Positions 26,592 through 37,798 of a stretch of DNA of 64,000 bases are shown piece by piece. The stretch's first letter is position 1; every line of letters begins with the position of its first letter. Source of the stretch: Paraliobacillus quinghaiensis (GTDB taxonomy: Bacteria > Bacillota > Bacilli > Bacillales > Amphibacillaceae); NCBI RefSeq assembly GCF_003426025.1, contig NZ_QJSH01000001.1, positions 62,001 to 126,000 on the forward strand. Direction: 5' to 3'. Under the pieces are notes generated by a model. The model was not told the origin of the DNA. It ran no database searches and was given only the letters and a program-made list of their open reading frames with translations. Position numbers and translations under genes: made by a program.

Positions 26592-27362
26592 ATGTCGATT
26601 TTTAAATTTCCATTCTTTAAAAAAAAACAAACAAATAAAATAGAACATGAAATAAATCATACGATTAATTTACCAGAACATATTGCAATTATTATGGATG
26701 GGAATGGACGCTGGGCTAAAAAAAGAGGGCTTCCCAGGTTCGCAGGTCACAAAGAAGGAATGGATAATGTTAAAAAAATTGTTCAGGTTGCAAATAAGCA
26801 CCATATAAAGATTTTGACTTTGTATGCTTTTTCAACTGAAAATTGGAAAAGACCAAAAAAAGAAGTCGATTATTTAATGCAATTACCAAAAGAGTTTATA
26901 CATATTTACCTACCAGATTTGATTAAAGAAAACGTACAAATTAAGACAATCGGTGCGTTTGACCTATTACCGGACCACACAAAGCGTGCCATAGAGCATG
27001 CTATAGATAAGACAAAAGATAATGATGGGCTGATATTAAATATAGCATTGAATTACGGAAGTAGACATGAAATAGTACAAGCAATACAGCATATTGCTGA
27101 AGATGTACAAAATAAGAAGTATGAGATAGATGCTATTGATGAATCAGTATTATCAAAGTATTTATTTACTAGCGAATTAAAAGATCCTGATTTATTGATT
27201 CGTACTAGTGGCGAAAAACGTTTAAGTAACTTTTTATTATGGCAATCCGCATATACTGAATTTTGGTTCACAGATGTTTATTGGCCCGATTTTAACGAAG
27301 ATGTTTTTGAACAAGCGCTAATTGATTATCAAAATCGTAAACGTAGATTTGGTGGCTTGTAA
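26592..27362 (+). CDS. uppS: Undecaprenyl diphosphate synthase (isoprenyl transferase)
   Basis: Condenses isopentenyl diphosphate onto farnesyl diphosphate to make the C55 carrier for cell-wall synthesis. Family motifs are HIAIIMDGNGRWAKKRGLPRFAGHKEG (short motifs MDGNGRWA, GHKEG), LYAFSTENW, LNIALNYGSRHEI and DLLIRTSGEKRLSNFLLWQ. The ATG at 26592, after GGAGGAC, gives 256 residues. The frame is open to 26493 but those codons fall in the repeat. The usual neighbours cdsA and dxr follow. Confidence 0.96.
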   Translation: MSIFKFPFFKKKQTNKIEHEINHTINLPEHIAIIMDGNGRWAKKRGLPRFAGHKEGMDNVKKIVQVANKHHIKILTLYAFSTENWKRPKKEVDYLMQLPKEFIHIYLPDLIKENVQIKTIGAFDLLPDHTKRAIEHAIDKTKDNDGLILNIALNYGSRHEIVQAIQHIAEDVQNKKYEIDAIDESVLSKYLFTSELKDPDLLIRTSGEKRLSNFLLWQSAYTEFWFTDVYWPDFNEDVFEQALIDYQNRKRRFGGL

Positions 27363-27451
27363 AAAAACTTTAATTATTTAAAGTTGAAAAAAGTAATTAT
27401 CTTGATCTCATAAATACAATACAGTCTAAACGTTAAGGTGTTGACAAAAAG

Positions 27452-28243
27452 ATGAAAATTAGAATTATTACAGCAATTATAGCAATTTTGTTATTTTTTC
27501 CACTTGTTATTATAGGCGGACTTCCATTTAAATTAATTATGTTTGTAATTGGGTCAATTGGTTTGTTGGAACTGTTACAGATGAGAAAGATGACACGTTT
27601 TCCAATTCCAACAATTTTTTCTTTTATTTTGTTATGGGTTTTATTGTTACAAGTTAATCAAGAATCGTTTTTTTTACAATTTAAAATTGATAATTCCGAA
27701 ATCATGTTGCTAATAGTTTTGGTTTTGTTAGGCTATACGGTACTTGTTAAAAATAAGTTGACATTTGAAGATGCTGGTTTTATAGTCATATCAGCAATTT
27801 ACGTAGGATTAGGTTTTTATTATTTTATGGAAACACGAGAAATTGGTTTAGAATATATCTTTTATGGTATCGTAATTATTCTTGCTACTGATACAGGTGC
27901 GTACTTTTGCGGTAAAGCATTTGGTAAGCGAAAACTTTGGCCAGAAATTAGCCCGAATAAAACGATAGAAGGTGCAATTGGCGGGATAGTGTTAGCTTGT
28001 ATTGTAGCTGTTATTTTTCAATTGATTTTCCCAGTTCATTCTTCTATGTTTGTTGTCTTGATTGTGACAGTATTTGCTAGTATGTTTGGACAAGTTGGGG
28101 ACTTAGTGGAGTCGGCTTTTAAAAGGTATTATGATGTCAAGGACTCTGGCAAGTTACTACCTGGTCATGGTGGGATATTAGATCGATTTGATAGTTGGCT
28201 TTTCGTCTTTCCATTTTTGCATTTTATTCAGTTTGTTTCATAG
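27452..28243 (+). CDS. cdsA: Phosphatidate cytidylyltransferase
   Basis: Makes CDP-diacylglycerol for phospholipid synthesis. The 263-residue polytopic membrane protein has about eight hydrophobic segments and the CDS signature near the C-terminus (KDSGKLLPGHGGILDRFDS), plus ATDTGAYFCGKAFGKRKLWPEISPNKTIEG (short motifs DTGAYF, SPNKTIEG). The start ATG at 27452 follows TAAGGTG. It belongs to the conserved uppS-cdsA-dxr-rasP-proS order. Confidence 0.97.
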   Translation: MKIRIITAIIAILLFFPLVIIGGLPFKLIMFVIGSIGLLELLQMRKMTRFPIPTIFSFILLWVLLLQVNQESFFLQFKIDNSEIMLLIVLVLLGYTVLVKNKLTFEDAGFIVISAIYVGLGFYYFMETREIGLEYIFYGIVIILATDTGAYFCGKAFGKRKLWPEISPNKTIEGAIGGIVLACIVAVIFQLIFPVHSSMFVVLIVTVFASMFGQVGDLVESAFKRYYDVKDSGKLLPGHGGILDRFDSWLFVFPFLHFIQFVS

Positions 28244-28265
28244 AATCAAATAGGGAGCGTGCAAG

Positions 28266-29411
28266 ATGAAATATATAACATTACTTGGAGCTACCGGTTC
28301 GATTGGATTGCAAACTCTAGATGTGATCAGGCAACATCAGGACCTGTTCACTGTACATGCTCTTGCATTTGGGAAAAATATTGCTAAAGCAATACCGTTG
28401 ATCAAAGAATTTAAACCAAAAAAGATAGTAGTACAAGATTGGGAAACATTACAACGTTTAGAAATGGAATATGCTACTAGTGAGATTTTAGTTGGGAACG
28501 AAGGTATGATAGAAGTTAGTATGGATTGTGAGACAGATATACTAGTCAACGCTGTCCTAGGAAGTGTTGGACTTGATGCAACATTACGAGCGATTGAGGC
28601 GAACAAAACGATCGCAATAGCAAATAAAGAAACACTTGTAACTGCTGGTCATTTAGTAATGGAAAAAGCAAGAAAGCACCAAGTACACCTGTTACCAATT
28701 GATAGTGAGCATTCAGCCATATTTCAATGTTTACAAGGGGAAAATAACAAAGAAATTAATCGATTAATTTTAACCGCTTCAGGTGGAAGTTTTCGAGATA
28801 AAACAAGAGCCGAATTGGAATATGTTACACTAGAAGATGCATTACAGCATCCAAATTGGAGTATGGGTGCTAAGGTTACGATTGACTCTGCAACAATGAT
28901 GAATAAAGGATTAGAAGTAATCGAAGCACATTGGTTATTTGGTGTTAGTTATCAAGCGATTGATGTAATCTTACATAAAGAGAGTATTGTTCACTCTATG
29001 GTAGAATTTGATGATAAAAGCATAATGGCACAATTAGGTACAACCGATATGCGTACACCAATTCAATATGCATTAACTTACCCATCGCGATTACCTTTAC
29101 CTCAGACAAATTCACTTGATTTAATTGAAATAGGAAAACTTCACTTTGAAGAGATGAAATTTGAACGTTTCCCATGTTTGAAGATGGCCTATGAAGCTGG
29201 TAAGACTGGTGGAACAATGCCAACAGTATTGAATGCTGCGAATGAAGCAGCAGTTTCGTTATTTTTACAAAAAAAAATATCATTTTTACAAATTGAAAAA
29301 TTAGTAGAAAATGAATTGACTCAACACTATGTAATAGATCATCCAGAGTTAGAAGCCATTCAAGTTATTGACAAGGAGACGAGAAAACGAGTTGTTTCCA
29401 GTGTCAAATAG
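28266..29411 (+). CDS. dxr: 1-deoxy-D-xylulose 5-phosphate reductoisomerase
   Basis: Converts DXP to MEP using NADPH and a divalent metal in isoprenoid synthesis. It shows the NADPH-binding [28 protein letters not shown], the metal/substrate motifs [15 protein letters not shown] and [21 protein letters not shown], over 381 residues, a typical length. The start ATG at 28266 follows AGGGAG. It supplies precursors to the uppS product upstream in the same cluster. Confidence 0.97.
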   Translation: MKYITLLGATGSIGLQTLDVIRQHQDLFTVHALAFGKNIAKAIPLIKEFKPKKIVVQDWETLQRLEMEYATSEILVGNEGMIEVSMDCETDILVNAVLGSVGLDATLRAIEANKTIAIANKETLVTAGHLVMEKARKHQVHLLPIDSEHSAIFQCLQGENNKEINRLILTASGGSFRDKTRAELEYVTLEDALQHPNWSMGAKVTIDSATMMNKGLEVIEAHWLFGVSYQAIDVILHKESIVHSMVEFDDKSIMAQLGTTDMRTPIQYALTYPSRLPLPQTNSLDLIEIGKLHFEEMKFERFPCLKMAYEAGKTGGTMPTVLNAANEAAVSLFLQKKISFLQIEKLVENELTQHYVIDHPELEAIQVIDKETRKRVVSSVK

Positions 29412-29487
29412 ACTGAATTACGTTATACTATTACAAAAGTAGGTAAGAATGAGATAAGAGTTAAAGTGAAGCAGAAGGAGAGTGCTG

Positions 29488-30747
29488 TTGTTGAACACTA
29501 TTATTGCATTTATATTAATGTTCGGACTGCTTGTGTTCGTACATGAATTTGGACATTTTATCTTTGCTAAAAGAGCAGGGATGCTAGTACGAGAACTTGC
29601 GATTGGATTTGGACCAAAAGTTTTTTCTATTAAAAAACAAGAAACCTTATACACAATTCGATTGTTGCCTATGGGTGGTTACGTTCGTGTGGCTGGAGAA
29701 GATCCAGAGATTATTGAATTAAAGCCCGGTCAACATATTGGCCTTGAATTTAATCAAGCGCAAGCTGTTAGCAAAATTATTATCAATAATAAATCAAAAC
29801 ATCCATCTGCTCAGGTTATTGAAGTAGAAAAAGCTGATTTAGAACATGATCTGATAATAGAGGGTTACGATATTGGAGAAGACAAAAAATTACGCTTTCC
29901 AGTTGATCCAAATGCTGATTATGTAATGGATGAAGTGGAAACACAAATTGCTCCTTTTAATCGTCAATTTGCTTCGAAAACAAAAAGACAACGAGCGATG
30001 CAATTATTTGCAGGTCCGATGATGAACTTCATTCTTACGGTTGTAATCTTTGCTATATTAGGATTTTCACAAGGTGTTCCGACAGAAGAGGCAAAGTTAG
30101 GTAGTATTCAGGCGGATAGCCCAGCAGAACAAGCAGGATTTGAGGCTGGCGATGAGGTAATTGGTATAGAAGGTCAACCAGTTACCACCTGGACTGAGTT
30201 TCAGGAAACTGTTAGGCAGAATCCTGATACTGAGCTTTCTATGACTGTTCTAAGAGATGGAACAGAACTGGATCTTGCTGTAACACCACGTACGATAGAA
30301 GCACAAGAGCAAGTTGTTGGTCAATTGGGTGTCATGCAATATATGGAAAAGTCTATTGTGAAGGCTATACCCTATAGTATTGAAGAGACATATAAATGGT
30401 CAAAACTAATCCTTGTCAATCTAGGGAAGTTAGTTACTGGTGAATTTTCAATTGACATGCTTTCTGGACCAGTTGGGATTTATGATGCAACAGATCAAGT
30501 TGTTCAAAGTGGATTTATGACATTTTTAATGTGGACAGCAATATTAAGTGTAAACTTAGGTATTATTAATTTAATGCCATTACCAGCACTTGATGGTGGT
30601 AGACTACTTTTTGTTGGGATTGAAGCTGTTCGTGGTAAGCCAATTTCGCAAGAAAAAGAAGGAATAGTTCACTTTGTTGGATTTGCTTTACTAATGCTAT
30701 TAATGATTGTTGTAACATGGAATGATATTCAACGTTTATTCTTATAA
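29488..30747 (+). CDS. rasP: Site-2 intramembrane metalloprotease RasP (RseP)
   Basis: Cleaves anti-sigma factors (RsiW class) and other small membrane proteins. The catalytic HEFGH (His19, Glu20, His23) sits in the first transmembrane helix, a PDZ domain spans about residues 190-280 (PAEQAGFEAGDEVIGIEGQPV), and the second metal ligand is in PLPALDGGRLLF. The start is taken as TTG 29488, with AAGGAG 8 bases upstream; GTG 29482 is too close and TTG 29491 is also possible. It has about 419 residues and four hydrophobic segments. Confidence 0.95.
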   Translation: MLNTIIAFILMFGLLVFVHEFGHFIFAKRAGMLVRELAIGFGPKVFSIKKQETLYTIRLLPMGGYVRVAGEDPEIIELKPGQHIGLEFNQAQAVSKIIINNKSKHPSAQVIEVEKADLEHDLIIEGYDIGEDKKLRFPVDPNADYVMDEVETQIAPFNRQFASKTKRQRAMQLFAGPMMNFILTVVIFAILGFSQGVPTEEAKLGSIQADSPAEQAGFEAGDEVIGIEGQPVTTWTEFQETVRQNPDTELSMTVLRDGTELDLAVTPRTIEAQEQVVGQLGVMQYMEKSIVKAIPYSIEETYKWSKLILVNLGKLVTGEFSIDMLSGPVGIYDATDQVVQSGFMTFLMWTAILSVNLGIINLMPLPALDGGRLLFVGIEAVRGKPISQEKEGIVHFVGFALLMLLMIVVTWNDIQRLFL

Positions 30748-30778
30748 GAAATGAACTAATTAAGAGGTGTAAATTTAA

Positions 30779-32491
30779 ATGAAACAAAGTCAAACGCTAG
30801 TACCAACACTAAAAGAAATACCAGCAGGCGCGGATATCGCTAGCCATCAACTGCTATTACGTGCAGGTTTTATACGTCAAACAGCATCTGGAATATATAG
30901 CTTTTTACCATTAGGAAAACGTGTATTAAGAAAGATTGAAGAAATAGTTCGTGATGAAATGGATAATATTGGGGCGAATGAAATGTTAATGCCTGCATTA
31001 CAACCAGCCGAATTATGGAAAGAAACAGGAAGATGGAATGCGTTTGGTTTGGAATTAATGCGCATGAATGATCGTCATGAAAGAGAGTTTGCATTAGGCG
31101 CAACACATGAAGAAGTCATTACGAGCTTGATCAAAGATGAAGTGAAAAGCTATAAGAAGTTACCGCTCACTGTGTATCAAATTCAATCTAAGTTTAGAGA
31201 CGAGCAAAGACCAAGGTTTGGTTTATTACGTGGCCGTGAGTTTCTTATGAAAGATGCCTATTCCTTTCATGAATCTTACGCTAGCTTAGATGAGATGTAT
31301 GATAAGATGTATGAGGCGTATTCAAATATCTTTACAAGACTTGGATTAAATTTCCGAGCAGTAATTGCTGATTCAGGTGCAATGGGAGGAAAAGATACGC
31401 ATGAATTCATGGCGTTAAGTGAAGTTGGCGAAGACACTATCGCGTTTTCAGATACTTCCTCTTATGCTGCTAATATTGAAATGGCACAGGTTTTAGACCA
31501 GGCTGACGATGACCAATCCGGTGAAGAACTACTGCCGCTAGATAAAGTAGCTACACCTAACCAAAAGACGATGGAGCAAGTAGCGGATTATTTAAAGCAT
31601 CCATTAGCTAAAGGATTAAAGTCTCTACTTTATAAAGTAGATGAAACATTCTTATTGGTTGTCACGCGAGGAGATCATCAAGTCAATGATATTAAATTAA
31701 AGAACTTCTACCAAGCAACTACAGTCGAATTAGCAACGGAAGCGGATGTTGAAGAGATTTTAGGTGCTGGTTTTGGTTCAATAGGACCAATAGACGTTAA
31801 GAATAAAGAGGTAGATGTCATTTTTGATTTTGCAGTCCGATATGTAGTAAATGCTACATGTGGTGCTAATCAAGATGGTTATCATTATGTTAATGTAAAT
31901 CCAGAACGCGATTTTGATCCAGAAGCAAAATATGCAGATGTTCGCTTTGTTCAAGAAGGTGATCCTTCACCTGATGGAAAAGGTCAGATTCAATTTGCCA
32001 GAGGGATTGAAATTGGACAAGTTTTCAAATTAGGTGAATTTTATGCGGATAAATTAGGAGCTAGCTTCTTAAATGATCAAGGAAGAGCATCCACTATGAT
32101 TATGGGTTGTTATGGTGTCGGTGTATCCCGAACATTAGCAGCTATTGTTGAACAATACCATGACGAAAAAGGGATTACATGGCCAAGTCAAATTGCACCA
32201 TTCCAGGTACATTTACTTGTGTTAAATAGTAAAAAAGATGAGCAAAAGCAACTTGCTGATCAACTTTATGCTAATCTTAAAGCGCAAGGAATAGAAGTAC
32301 TTTATGATGATCGAACTGATCGTGCTGGTGTTAAATTTGCAGATAGTGACCTCATTGGAATTCCTTACCGTGTTACAGTAGGTAAGCGTGCAGACGAGGG
32401 CATTGTTGAGTGTAAAATTCGTGTAAGTGGTGAACAGTCAGAGTGTCATAAAGATGATGTTATTTCATATGTGAAAAGCTTATTATCATAA
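30779..32491 (+). CDS. proS: Prolyl-tRNA synthetase (bacterial type)
   Basis: A 570-residue class II synthetase. The N-terminal catalytic motifs include [45 protein letters not shown] (short motifs [21 protein letters not shown]) and [13 protein letters not shown]. An insertion domain for editing spans about 240-380 and an anticodon-binding domain covers 470-570. AGAGGTG precedes ATG 30779. No T-box leader is present; the gene is 31 bp from rasP. Confidence 0.97.
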   Translation: MKQSQTLVPTLKEIPAGADIASHQLLLRAGFIRQTASGIYSFLPLGKRVLRKIEEIVRDEMDNIGANEMLMPALQPAELWKETGRWNAFGLELMRMNDRHEREFALGATHEEVITSLIKDEVKSYKKLPLTVYQIQSKFRDEQRPRFGLLRGREFLMKDAYSFHESYASLDEMYDKMYEAYSNIFTRLGLNFRAVIADSGAMGGKDTHEFMALSEVGEDTIAFSDTSSYAANIEMAQVLDQADDDQSGEELLPLDKVATPNQKTMEQVADYLKHPLAKGLKSLLYKVDETFLLVVTRGDHQVNDIKLKNFYQATTVELATEADVEEILGAGFGSIGPIDVKNKEVDVIFDFAVRYVVNATCGANQDGYHYVNVNPERDFDPEAKYADVRFVQEGDPSPDGKGQIQFARGIEIGQVFKLGEFYADKLGASFLNDQGRASTMIMGCYGVGVSRTLAAIVEQYHDEKGITWPSQIAPFQVHLLVLNSKKDEQKQLADQLYANLKAQGIEVLYDDRTDRAGVKFADSDLIGIPYRVTVGKRADEGIVECKIRVSGEQSECHKDDVISYVKSLLS

Positions 32492-32500
32492 TTATTTCCA

Positions 32501-32538
32501 AAAACCCTTGTCCCTAAATGGGTGACAAGGGTTTTTTA
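32501..32538 (+). terminator. Terminator after proS
   Basis: AAAAACCCTTGTC (32501-32513) pairs with GACAAGGGTTTTTT (32525-32538) over 13 bp, ending in a T run. The CCCTTG(T)/(A)CAAGGG core recurs in three other intergenic hairpins in this window. Confidence 0.9.
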
Positions 32539-32606
32539 AAATAGTAAAATATTAAGTTGGAAGCTTTTTTTTTTATGGTTTCAGGGTAATGGGTAGGAGG
32601 ACAAAA

Positions 32607-35600
32607 ATGAGTATATCTAATAATGATAAAATGAAAGTACTATTAGATCAAATAAATATGGCACAAGAAGAGATAGATAGTTATTTTACAAATAGTCAAT
32701 TAACAAAGTTAGAAGTGTTCAAGAAAGAAAAGTTATGGCACTTTCATGTTCAGGTAAAGCAAGTATTACCTGCAAAAATATACCGACTTTTTTATATAAA
32801 ATTACAGGAAACATTCTCACACATTGCTACAGTAAAGTGGACAATCTATGCAGAAAATAAAAGCTTAGTTGATGATGAAGTTAGTGCGTATTGGCAAGAT
32901 TTTATTGGATCCTTTAAAGATCTCTCACCCGCATATAAAGATCTAGTACAAGAACAAAGACCTCAAGTTAAGGGGAATCAGCTGATATTAACTGCTAGGA
33001 ATGATGCAGAGGCAACTGCCCTAAAAAAGAGATTAGAACCAGCTTTTCGTAGTTATTGTGAACAGATTGGTGCCGGGAATTATACCTTATTAATTGATGC
33101 TAAAACAGAGATTGAAGATATAGTGAAATTTAGAGAGCAAAAAGCACTAGAAGATAAAGAATTGGTTCAAAGAGCAGTTAAAGATAAAGAAGTTCGTGCT
33201 AAAGAGAAGAAGGAAGGCGACTCGAACGAACCGTTATTGATTGGCTATAGAATCAATGATCAACCTACACCAATGAAGGAAGTAGTAGAAGAAGAACGTC
33301 GAATAGTGATGCAAGGATATATTTTTGATGTAGATATTAGAGAATTGCGCTCTGGACGACATTTATTAATTGTTAAAGTGACAGATTATACGGATTCTTT
33401 TTCACTAAAGATGTTCTCAAAAGGGGATCAAGATGCGGAGAAATTTAAATCTGTAAAAAAAGGTATGTGGGTTAAAGTACGAGGTAGTGTGCAAACTGAT
33501 ACCTTCACTAATGAGTTAACAATGATGTTAAACGATATCAATGAAATAAAAGTTGAGAAGCGAAAAGATCAAGCGCCAGAAAGTGAAAAGCGTGTCGAGT
33601 TGCATGCTCATACAACTATGAGTCAAATGGATGCTGTTGTTACTGCATCTAAACTAATTGAACAAGCAGCTTCTTGGGGACATTCTGCATTTGCTATTAC
33701 GGATCATGCTGTAGCACAATCTTACCCAGAAGCATACGCTGCTGGTGAAAAGCATGGGGTTAAAGTTATTTATGGATTAGAAGCAAATATTGTTGATGAC
33801 GGTGTGCCGATTGCTTACAATGAACAAGATCTAGACTTAGCAAGTGCTACTTATGTAGTATTTGATGTTGAAACAACTGGTCTGTCAGCCGTTTATGACA
33901 CAATAATTGAATTAGCGGCAGTTAAGATAAAAGACGGAGATATTGTTGATCGATTCGAATCATTTGCAAATCCACATCATCCATTGTCACAGACAACCAC
34001 TGACCTAACAGGTATTACAGATGATATGGTTAAGGATGCACCTGAGATTGATACCGTGTTAGCTGATTTTAATGAATGGTGTGGACAAGATATTTTAGTC
34101 GCTCATAATGCAAGCTTTGATATGGGATTTTTAAATCAAGGTTACGAGAAGGCTGGAATTGAAGAATCAGTAAACCCTGTAATTGATACATTAGAGCTTG
34201 CAAGGTTTTTGTTACCATCATTAAAAAATCACCGATTAAATACTTTGTGTAAGAAGTTTGATATAGAATTAACACAACATCACCGCGCGATTTATGATGC
34301 CGAAGCAACAGGGTATTTATTATGGAAGCTAATTAAAGCAGCAAGTGAGAAGGAAATAACAAATCATCTCCATTTTAATCTTCATATGGGAGAGGGAAAT
34401 GCGTATCAACGTGCAAGGCCGTTTCATGTCACATTACTTGCACATAATGAAATTGGTTTAAAGAATATATATAAACTTGTATCTTTGGCTCATATCGATT
34501 ATTTTTATCGTGTCCCACGTATTCCACGTTCAAAATTGCAAGCTTATCGTGAAGGGATCTTAGTTGGTTCAGGTTGTGACAAAGGTGAAGTATTTGAAAC
34601 GATGATGCAAAAATCACAAACTGAAGCTGAGAAGGTTGCAGCTTTCTATGATTATATTGAAATTCAACCACCAGCTAACTACTATCCGTTGATTGAACGG
34701 GAGCTTGTACAAAACGAAGCGCAGATTTTTGATATATTACGTAACTTAGTCCAGCTCGCAGAACGCTTGAATAAGCCATGTGTAGCAACGGGAAATGTTC
34801 ACTATTTAGAAGAACAAGATAAGTTGTACCGAAAGATATTAGTTTCTTCTCAAAGTGGAAACCCATTAAGTCGACAGACGTTGCCAGATGTACATTTTCG
34901 CACAACAGATGAAATGATTGCTTGTTTTGACTTTTTAGGTCAGGAGAAAGCTAAAGAAATTGTTGTAAATAATACACAGGCTATAGCAGATCGAATAGAT
35001 TCAATTAAGCCTATTAAAGAAGATCTATATACACCAAATATTGATGGTGCTGAAGAAGAAATTCGTGAGATGAGTTATAATTTTGCTAAAAATATATATG
35101 GAGACGATTTACCAGACTTAGTCAAAAACCGAATAGAAAAAGAATTGAAAAGTATTATAGGTCATGGCTTTGCTGTTATTTATTTGATCTCACATAAGCT
35201 AGTAAAAAAATCATTAGATGATGGGTATCTAGTAGGTTCACGTGGTTCGGTAGGTTCTTCTCTAATTGCGACTTTAACTGAAATCACAGAAGTTAATCCA
35301 TTACCACCACACTATGTTTGTCCTGAGTGTCGCTATCATGAGTTTTTTACTGATGGTTCTGTAGGTAGTGGTTTTGACCTACCTGACAAAGCATGTCCAT
35401 CTTGTGAAACCGACATGCGTAAAGACGGACAAGATATACCATTTGAAACATTTCTTGGTTTTAAAGGGGATAAAGTACCTGATATTGATTTGAACTTCTC
35501 AGGTGAATATCAACCTGTAGCACACAATTACACAAAAGTCTTATTTGGAGAAGATAAGGTATATCGTGCCGGAACGATTGGAACAGTTGCTGAAAAGACA

Positions 35601-36899
35601 GCTTATGGTTATGTGAAGGGGTATGCCAGTGATCATCAAATGCAAGTTAAAAATGTTGAAACAGATCGACTTGTGCAAGGGTGTACTGGAGTAAAACGTA
35701 CATCTGGTCAACACCCGGGTGGAATTATTGTTGTACCTGATGACATGGAAATATATGACTTCACACCAATTCAGTTTCCGGCTGATGACAGGAATTCCGA
35801 ATGGAAAACAACGCATTTCGATTTCCACTCTATTCATGATAACTTGTTGAAACTGGATATACTTGGACACGATGATCCTACTGTGATTCGAATGTTACAA
35901 GATTTGAGTGGAATTGATCCAAAAACAATTCCAACAGACGATGAAGAAGTGATGAAGATCTTCTCAGGTCCTGAAGTATTAGGGGTGAACGCTGATCAAA
36001 TCATGTGTAAAACAGGAACCTTAGGAGTTCCGGAATTTGGAACGAAATTTGTTCGACAAATGTTAGAGGATACAAAACCAAAAACATTCGCAGAGTTAGT
36101 AATTATATCAGGATTATCTCATGGAACTGATGTATGGCTTGGTAATGCACAAGAATTGATTAACCAAGGGATTTGTGGTTTACCCGACGTAATTGGTTGC
36201 CGTGACGATATTATGGTTTATCTGATGCATAAAGGACTTGATGCATCATTAGCCTTTAAAATCATGGAATTTGTGCGTAAGGGTAAAGGGCTCCAAGACG
36301 AATGGATTGTCGAAATGAAGAAGAATAATGTTCCTGACTGGTACATTGACTCATGTAAAAAAATTAAATACATGTTTCCAAAAGCACATGCTGCAGCATA
36401 TGTTTTAATGGCTGTTAGAATTGCATATTTCAAGGTGCATCACCCAATCCTGTTTTACGCTGCATACTTCTCTGTACGTGCAAGTGATTTTGAATTGGAT
36501 ACAATGATAAAAGGTTCGACAGCACTTCGAAAGCGTATAGAAGAGATTCAAGCAAAAGGTAATGATGCATCACCGAAAGAAAAAAGTGTATTAACAGTAT
36601 TAGAAATAGCTTTAGAAATGAATGAACGTGGCTTTTCTTTCAAAAAAGTGGATTTGTATCGTTCAAGTGCTACAGACTTTATTGTAGAAGGAGATACATT
36701 AACACCACCATTTAATGCTGTAGATGGACTTGGTACAAATGCGGCATTAAATATCGTCAAAGCACGTGAGCAAGGAGAGTTTCTGTCAAAAGAAGATTTA
36801 CGAGAAAGAAGCAGAATCTCTAAAACTGTTCTAGAGTATTTAGAAAGCCACGGAACTTTAGATGGAATGGAAGACAAAAATCAACTTTCATTGTTCTAA
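32607..36899 (+). CDS. polC: DNA polymerase III alpha subunit, PolC type
   Basis: Main replicative polymerase of low-GC Gram-positives, with built-in 3'-5' exonuclease. From ATG 32607 (TAGGAGGA upstream) it has 1430 residues: N-terminal domain, OB fold (about 235-320), PHP domain ([15 protein letters not shown] at about 331) interrupted by the DEDDh exonuclease ([12 protein letters not shown] at about 417), zinc motif (CPECRYHEF...CPSCETDM), palm catalytic Asp residues ([15 protein letters not shown]) and fingers ([19 protein letters not shown]). All key motifs look intact. Confidence 0.98.
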   Translation: MSISNNDKMKVLLDQINMAQEEIDSYFTNSQLTKLEVFKKEKLWHFHVQVKQVLPAKIYRLFYIKLQETFSHIATVKWTIYAENKSLVDDEVSAYWQDFIGSFKDLSPAYKDLVQEQRPQVKGNQLILTARNDAEATALKKRLEPAFRSYCEQIGAGNYTLLIDAKTEIEDIVKFREQKALEDKELVQRAVKDKEVRAKEKKEGDSNEPLLIGYRINDQPTPMKEVVEEERRIVMQGYIFDVDIRELRSGRHLLIVKVTDYTDSFSLKMFSKGDQDAEKFKSVKKGMWVKVRGSVQTDTFTNELTMMLNDINEIKVEKRKDQAPESEKRVELHAHTTMSQMDAVVTASKLIEQAASWGHSAFAITDHAVAQSYPEAYAAGEKHGVKVIYGLEANIVDDGVPIAYNEQDLDLASATYVVFDVETTGLSAVYDTIIELAAVKIKDGDIVDRFESFANPHHPLSQTTTDLTGITDDMVKDAPEIDTVLADFNEWCGQDILVAHNASFDMGFLNQGYEKAGIEESVNPVIDTLELARFLLPSLKNHRLNTLCKKFDIELTQHHRAIYDAEATGYLLWKLIKAASEKEITNHLHFNLHMGEGNAYQRARPFHVTLLAHNEIGLKNIYKLVSLAHIDYFYRVPRIPRSKLQAYREGILVGSGCDKGEVFETMMQKSQTEAEKVAAFYDYIEIQPPANYYPLIERELVQNEAQIFDILRNLVQLAERLNKPCVATGNVHYLEEQDKLYRKILVSSQSGNPLSRQTLPDVHFRTTDEMIACFDFLGQEKAKEIVVNNTQAIADRIDSIKPIKEDLYTPNIDGAEEEIREMSYNFAKNIYGDDLPDLVKNRIEKELKSIIGHGFAVIYLISHKLVKKSLDDGYLVGSRGSVGSSLIATLTEITEVNPLPPHYVCPECRYHEFFTDGSVGSGFDLPDKACPSCETDMRKDGQDIPFETFLGFKGDKVPDIDLNFSGEYQPVAHNYTKVLFGEDKVYRAGTIGTVAEKTAYGYVKGYASDHQMQVKNVETDRLVQGCTGVKRTSGQHPGGIIVVPDDMEIYDFTPIQFPADDRNSEWKTTHFDFHSIHDNLLKLDILGHDDPTVIRMLQDLSGIDPKTIPTDDEEVMKIFSGPEVLGVNADQIMCKTGTLGVPEFGTKFVRQMLEDTKPKTFAELVIISGLSHGTDVWLGNAQELINQGICGLPDVIGCRDDIMVYLMHKGLDASLAFKIMEFVRKGKGLQDEWIVEMKKNNVPDWYIDSCKKIKYMFPKAHAAAYVLMAVRIAYFKVHHPILFYAAYFSVRASDFELDTMIKGSTALRKRIEEIQAKGNDASPKEKSVLTVLEIALEMNERGFSFKKVDLYRSSATDFIVEGDTLTPPFNAVDGLGTNAALNIVKAREQGEFLSKEDLRERSRISKTVLEYLESHGTLDGMEDKNQLSLF

Positions 36900-36990
36900 T
36901 TTGGTTTGATCATAACATCTTTTTCCACTATTTCTTGCACGACGTCAAGTAATATGTTATATTTATTGAGGTACGAGTTGATACGTTAGA

Positions 36991-37020
36991 AGAAAGAGTG
37001 GGGGAACCCACTCTTTCTTT
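36991..37020 (+). terminator. Terminator after polC
   Basis: AGAAAGAGTGGG (36991-37002), GGAA loop, CCCACTCTTTCT (37007-37018) give a perfect 12-bp stem; the T-rich 3' arm continues with TT. It probably ends the polC transcript. Confidence 0.8.
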
Positions 37021-37113
37021 ACACCATTATCCTTTTACAAGCAAGTAGTCTGTACTAGGATATTTATTTTAAAGTGTTTTCTTGAAGTGTTTTAGTATGA
37101 ACGTAACGTTGTT

Positions 37114-37141
37114 CCCTTGCTGATTTTATGGCAAGGGTTTT
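37114..37141 (+). terminator. Second hairpin terminator downstream of polC
   Basis: CCCTTGC (37114-37120) and GCAAGGG (37131-37137) flank a 10-nt loop, followed by TTTTAT. It is the shortest member of the CCCTTG/CAAGGG hairpin set and is redundant with the stem at 36991. Confidence 0.65.
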
Positions 37142-37311
37142 ATATTTCCGTTATCCAATTCTATATCTAAGTTAAAATCGATTGGTTACATAATTCATTT
37201 ATTGTATTTATTAAAAAAGAGAGAAATGTGTAAACTAGAATGTATAAAGTATATAACGGAACAATTAGAAAAAACGCTTGAATGCACTTGAAATAGAAGG
37301 AGGCGATTTAA

Positions 37312-37785
37312 TTGGGCATGAAAGTAACAGAAAAAACTGAACAACTTGTTCAACCTATTCTAGAAGAGTTGAATCTACAACTTGTTGATATTGAATTTGA
37401 GAAAGAGGGAAAAAACTGGTTTCTTCGTGTATTCATTGATAAACCAGGTGGTGTTGATATCGAGGAATGTGGGCAAGTATCTGAGCAATTAAGCGAACAA
37501 TTGGATGCTGATGATCCTGTAACAGTTCCGTATTACTTAGAAGTTTCATCTCCGGGCGCTGAGCGTCCACTCAAAAATAAACAGGATTTCATTAACCATA
37601 TCGGGCATTCCATATATGTTAAATTATATGAACCGATAAATGGTGCTAAATCTTTTGAAGGTGTATTAAAAGCTTTTGAGGATGAACTTGTTACAATTGA
37701 GGTAAGAGATAAAGCTAGAAAGAAAGACACAACTATTCCTTATCAAAAAATTGCAAATGCTCGATTGGCAGTAACATTTAATTAA
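37312..37785 (+). CDS. rimP: Ribosome maturation factor RimP
   Basis: Needed for 30S subunit maturation. The 157-residue product shows [37 protein letters not shown] (short motifs [17 protein letters not shown]) and [12 protein letters not shown]. The TTG at 37312 is chosen because AAGGAGG lies 8 bases upstream; the ATG at 37318 would be 14 bases away. It is the first gene of the rimP-nusA-ylxR-ylxQ-infB-ylxP-rbfA operon. Confidence 0.95.
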   Translation: MGMKVTEKTEQLVQPILEELNLQLVDIEFEKEGKNWFLRVFIDKPGGVDIEECGQVSEQLSEQLDADDPVTVPYYLEVSSPGAERPLKNKQDFINHIGHSIYVKLYEPINGAKSFEGVLKAFEDELVTIEVRDKARKKDTTIPYQKIANARLAVTFN

Positions 37786-37798
37786 AGGGGGAGAAATA

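Larger units (their letters stand above)
36900..37311. other. Gap between polC and rimP
   Basis: There is no credible ORF in these 412 bp. It holds two hairpins listed separately (36991-37020 and 37114-37141) and an A/T-rich stretch before rimP that should contain the promoter of the nusA-infB operon. I see only weak candidates, such as TAAACT near 37234 without a convincing -35, so no promoter is called. Confidence 0.6.

Noticed and set aside
27365-27384. AACTTTAA/TTAAAGTT hairpin after uppS as terminator
   Set aside because: All A/T stem followed by GAAAAAAG; too weak to call.
30748-30778. T-box leader for proS
   Set aside because: The rasP-proS gap is 31 bp, far too short.
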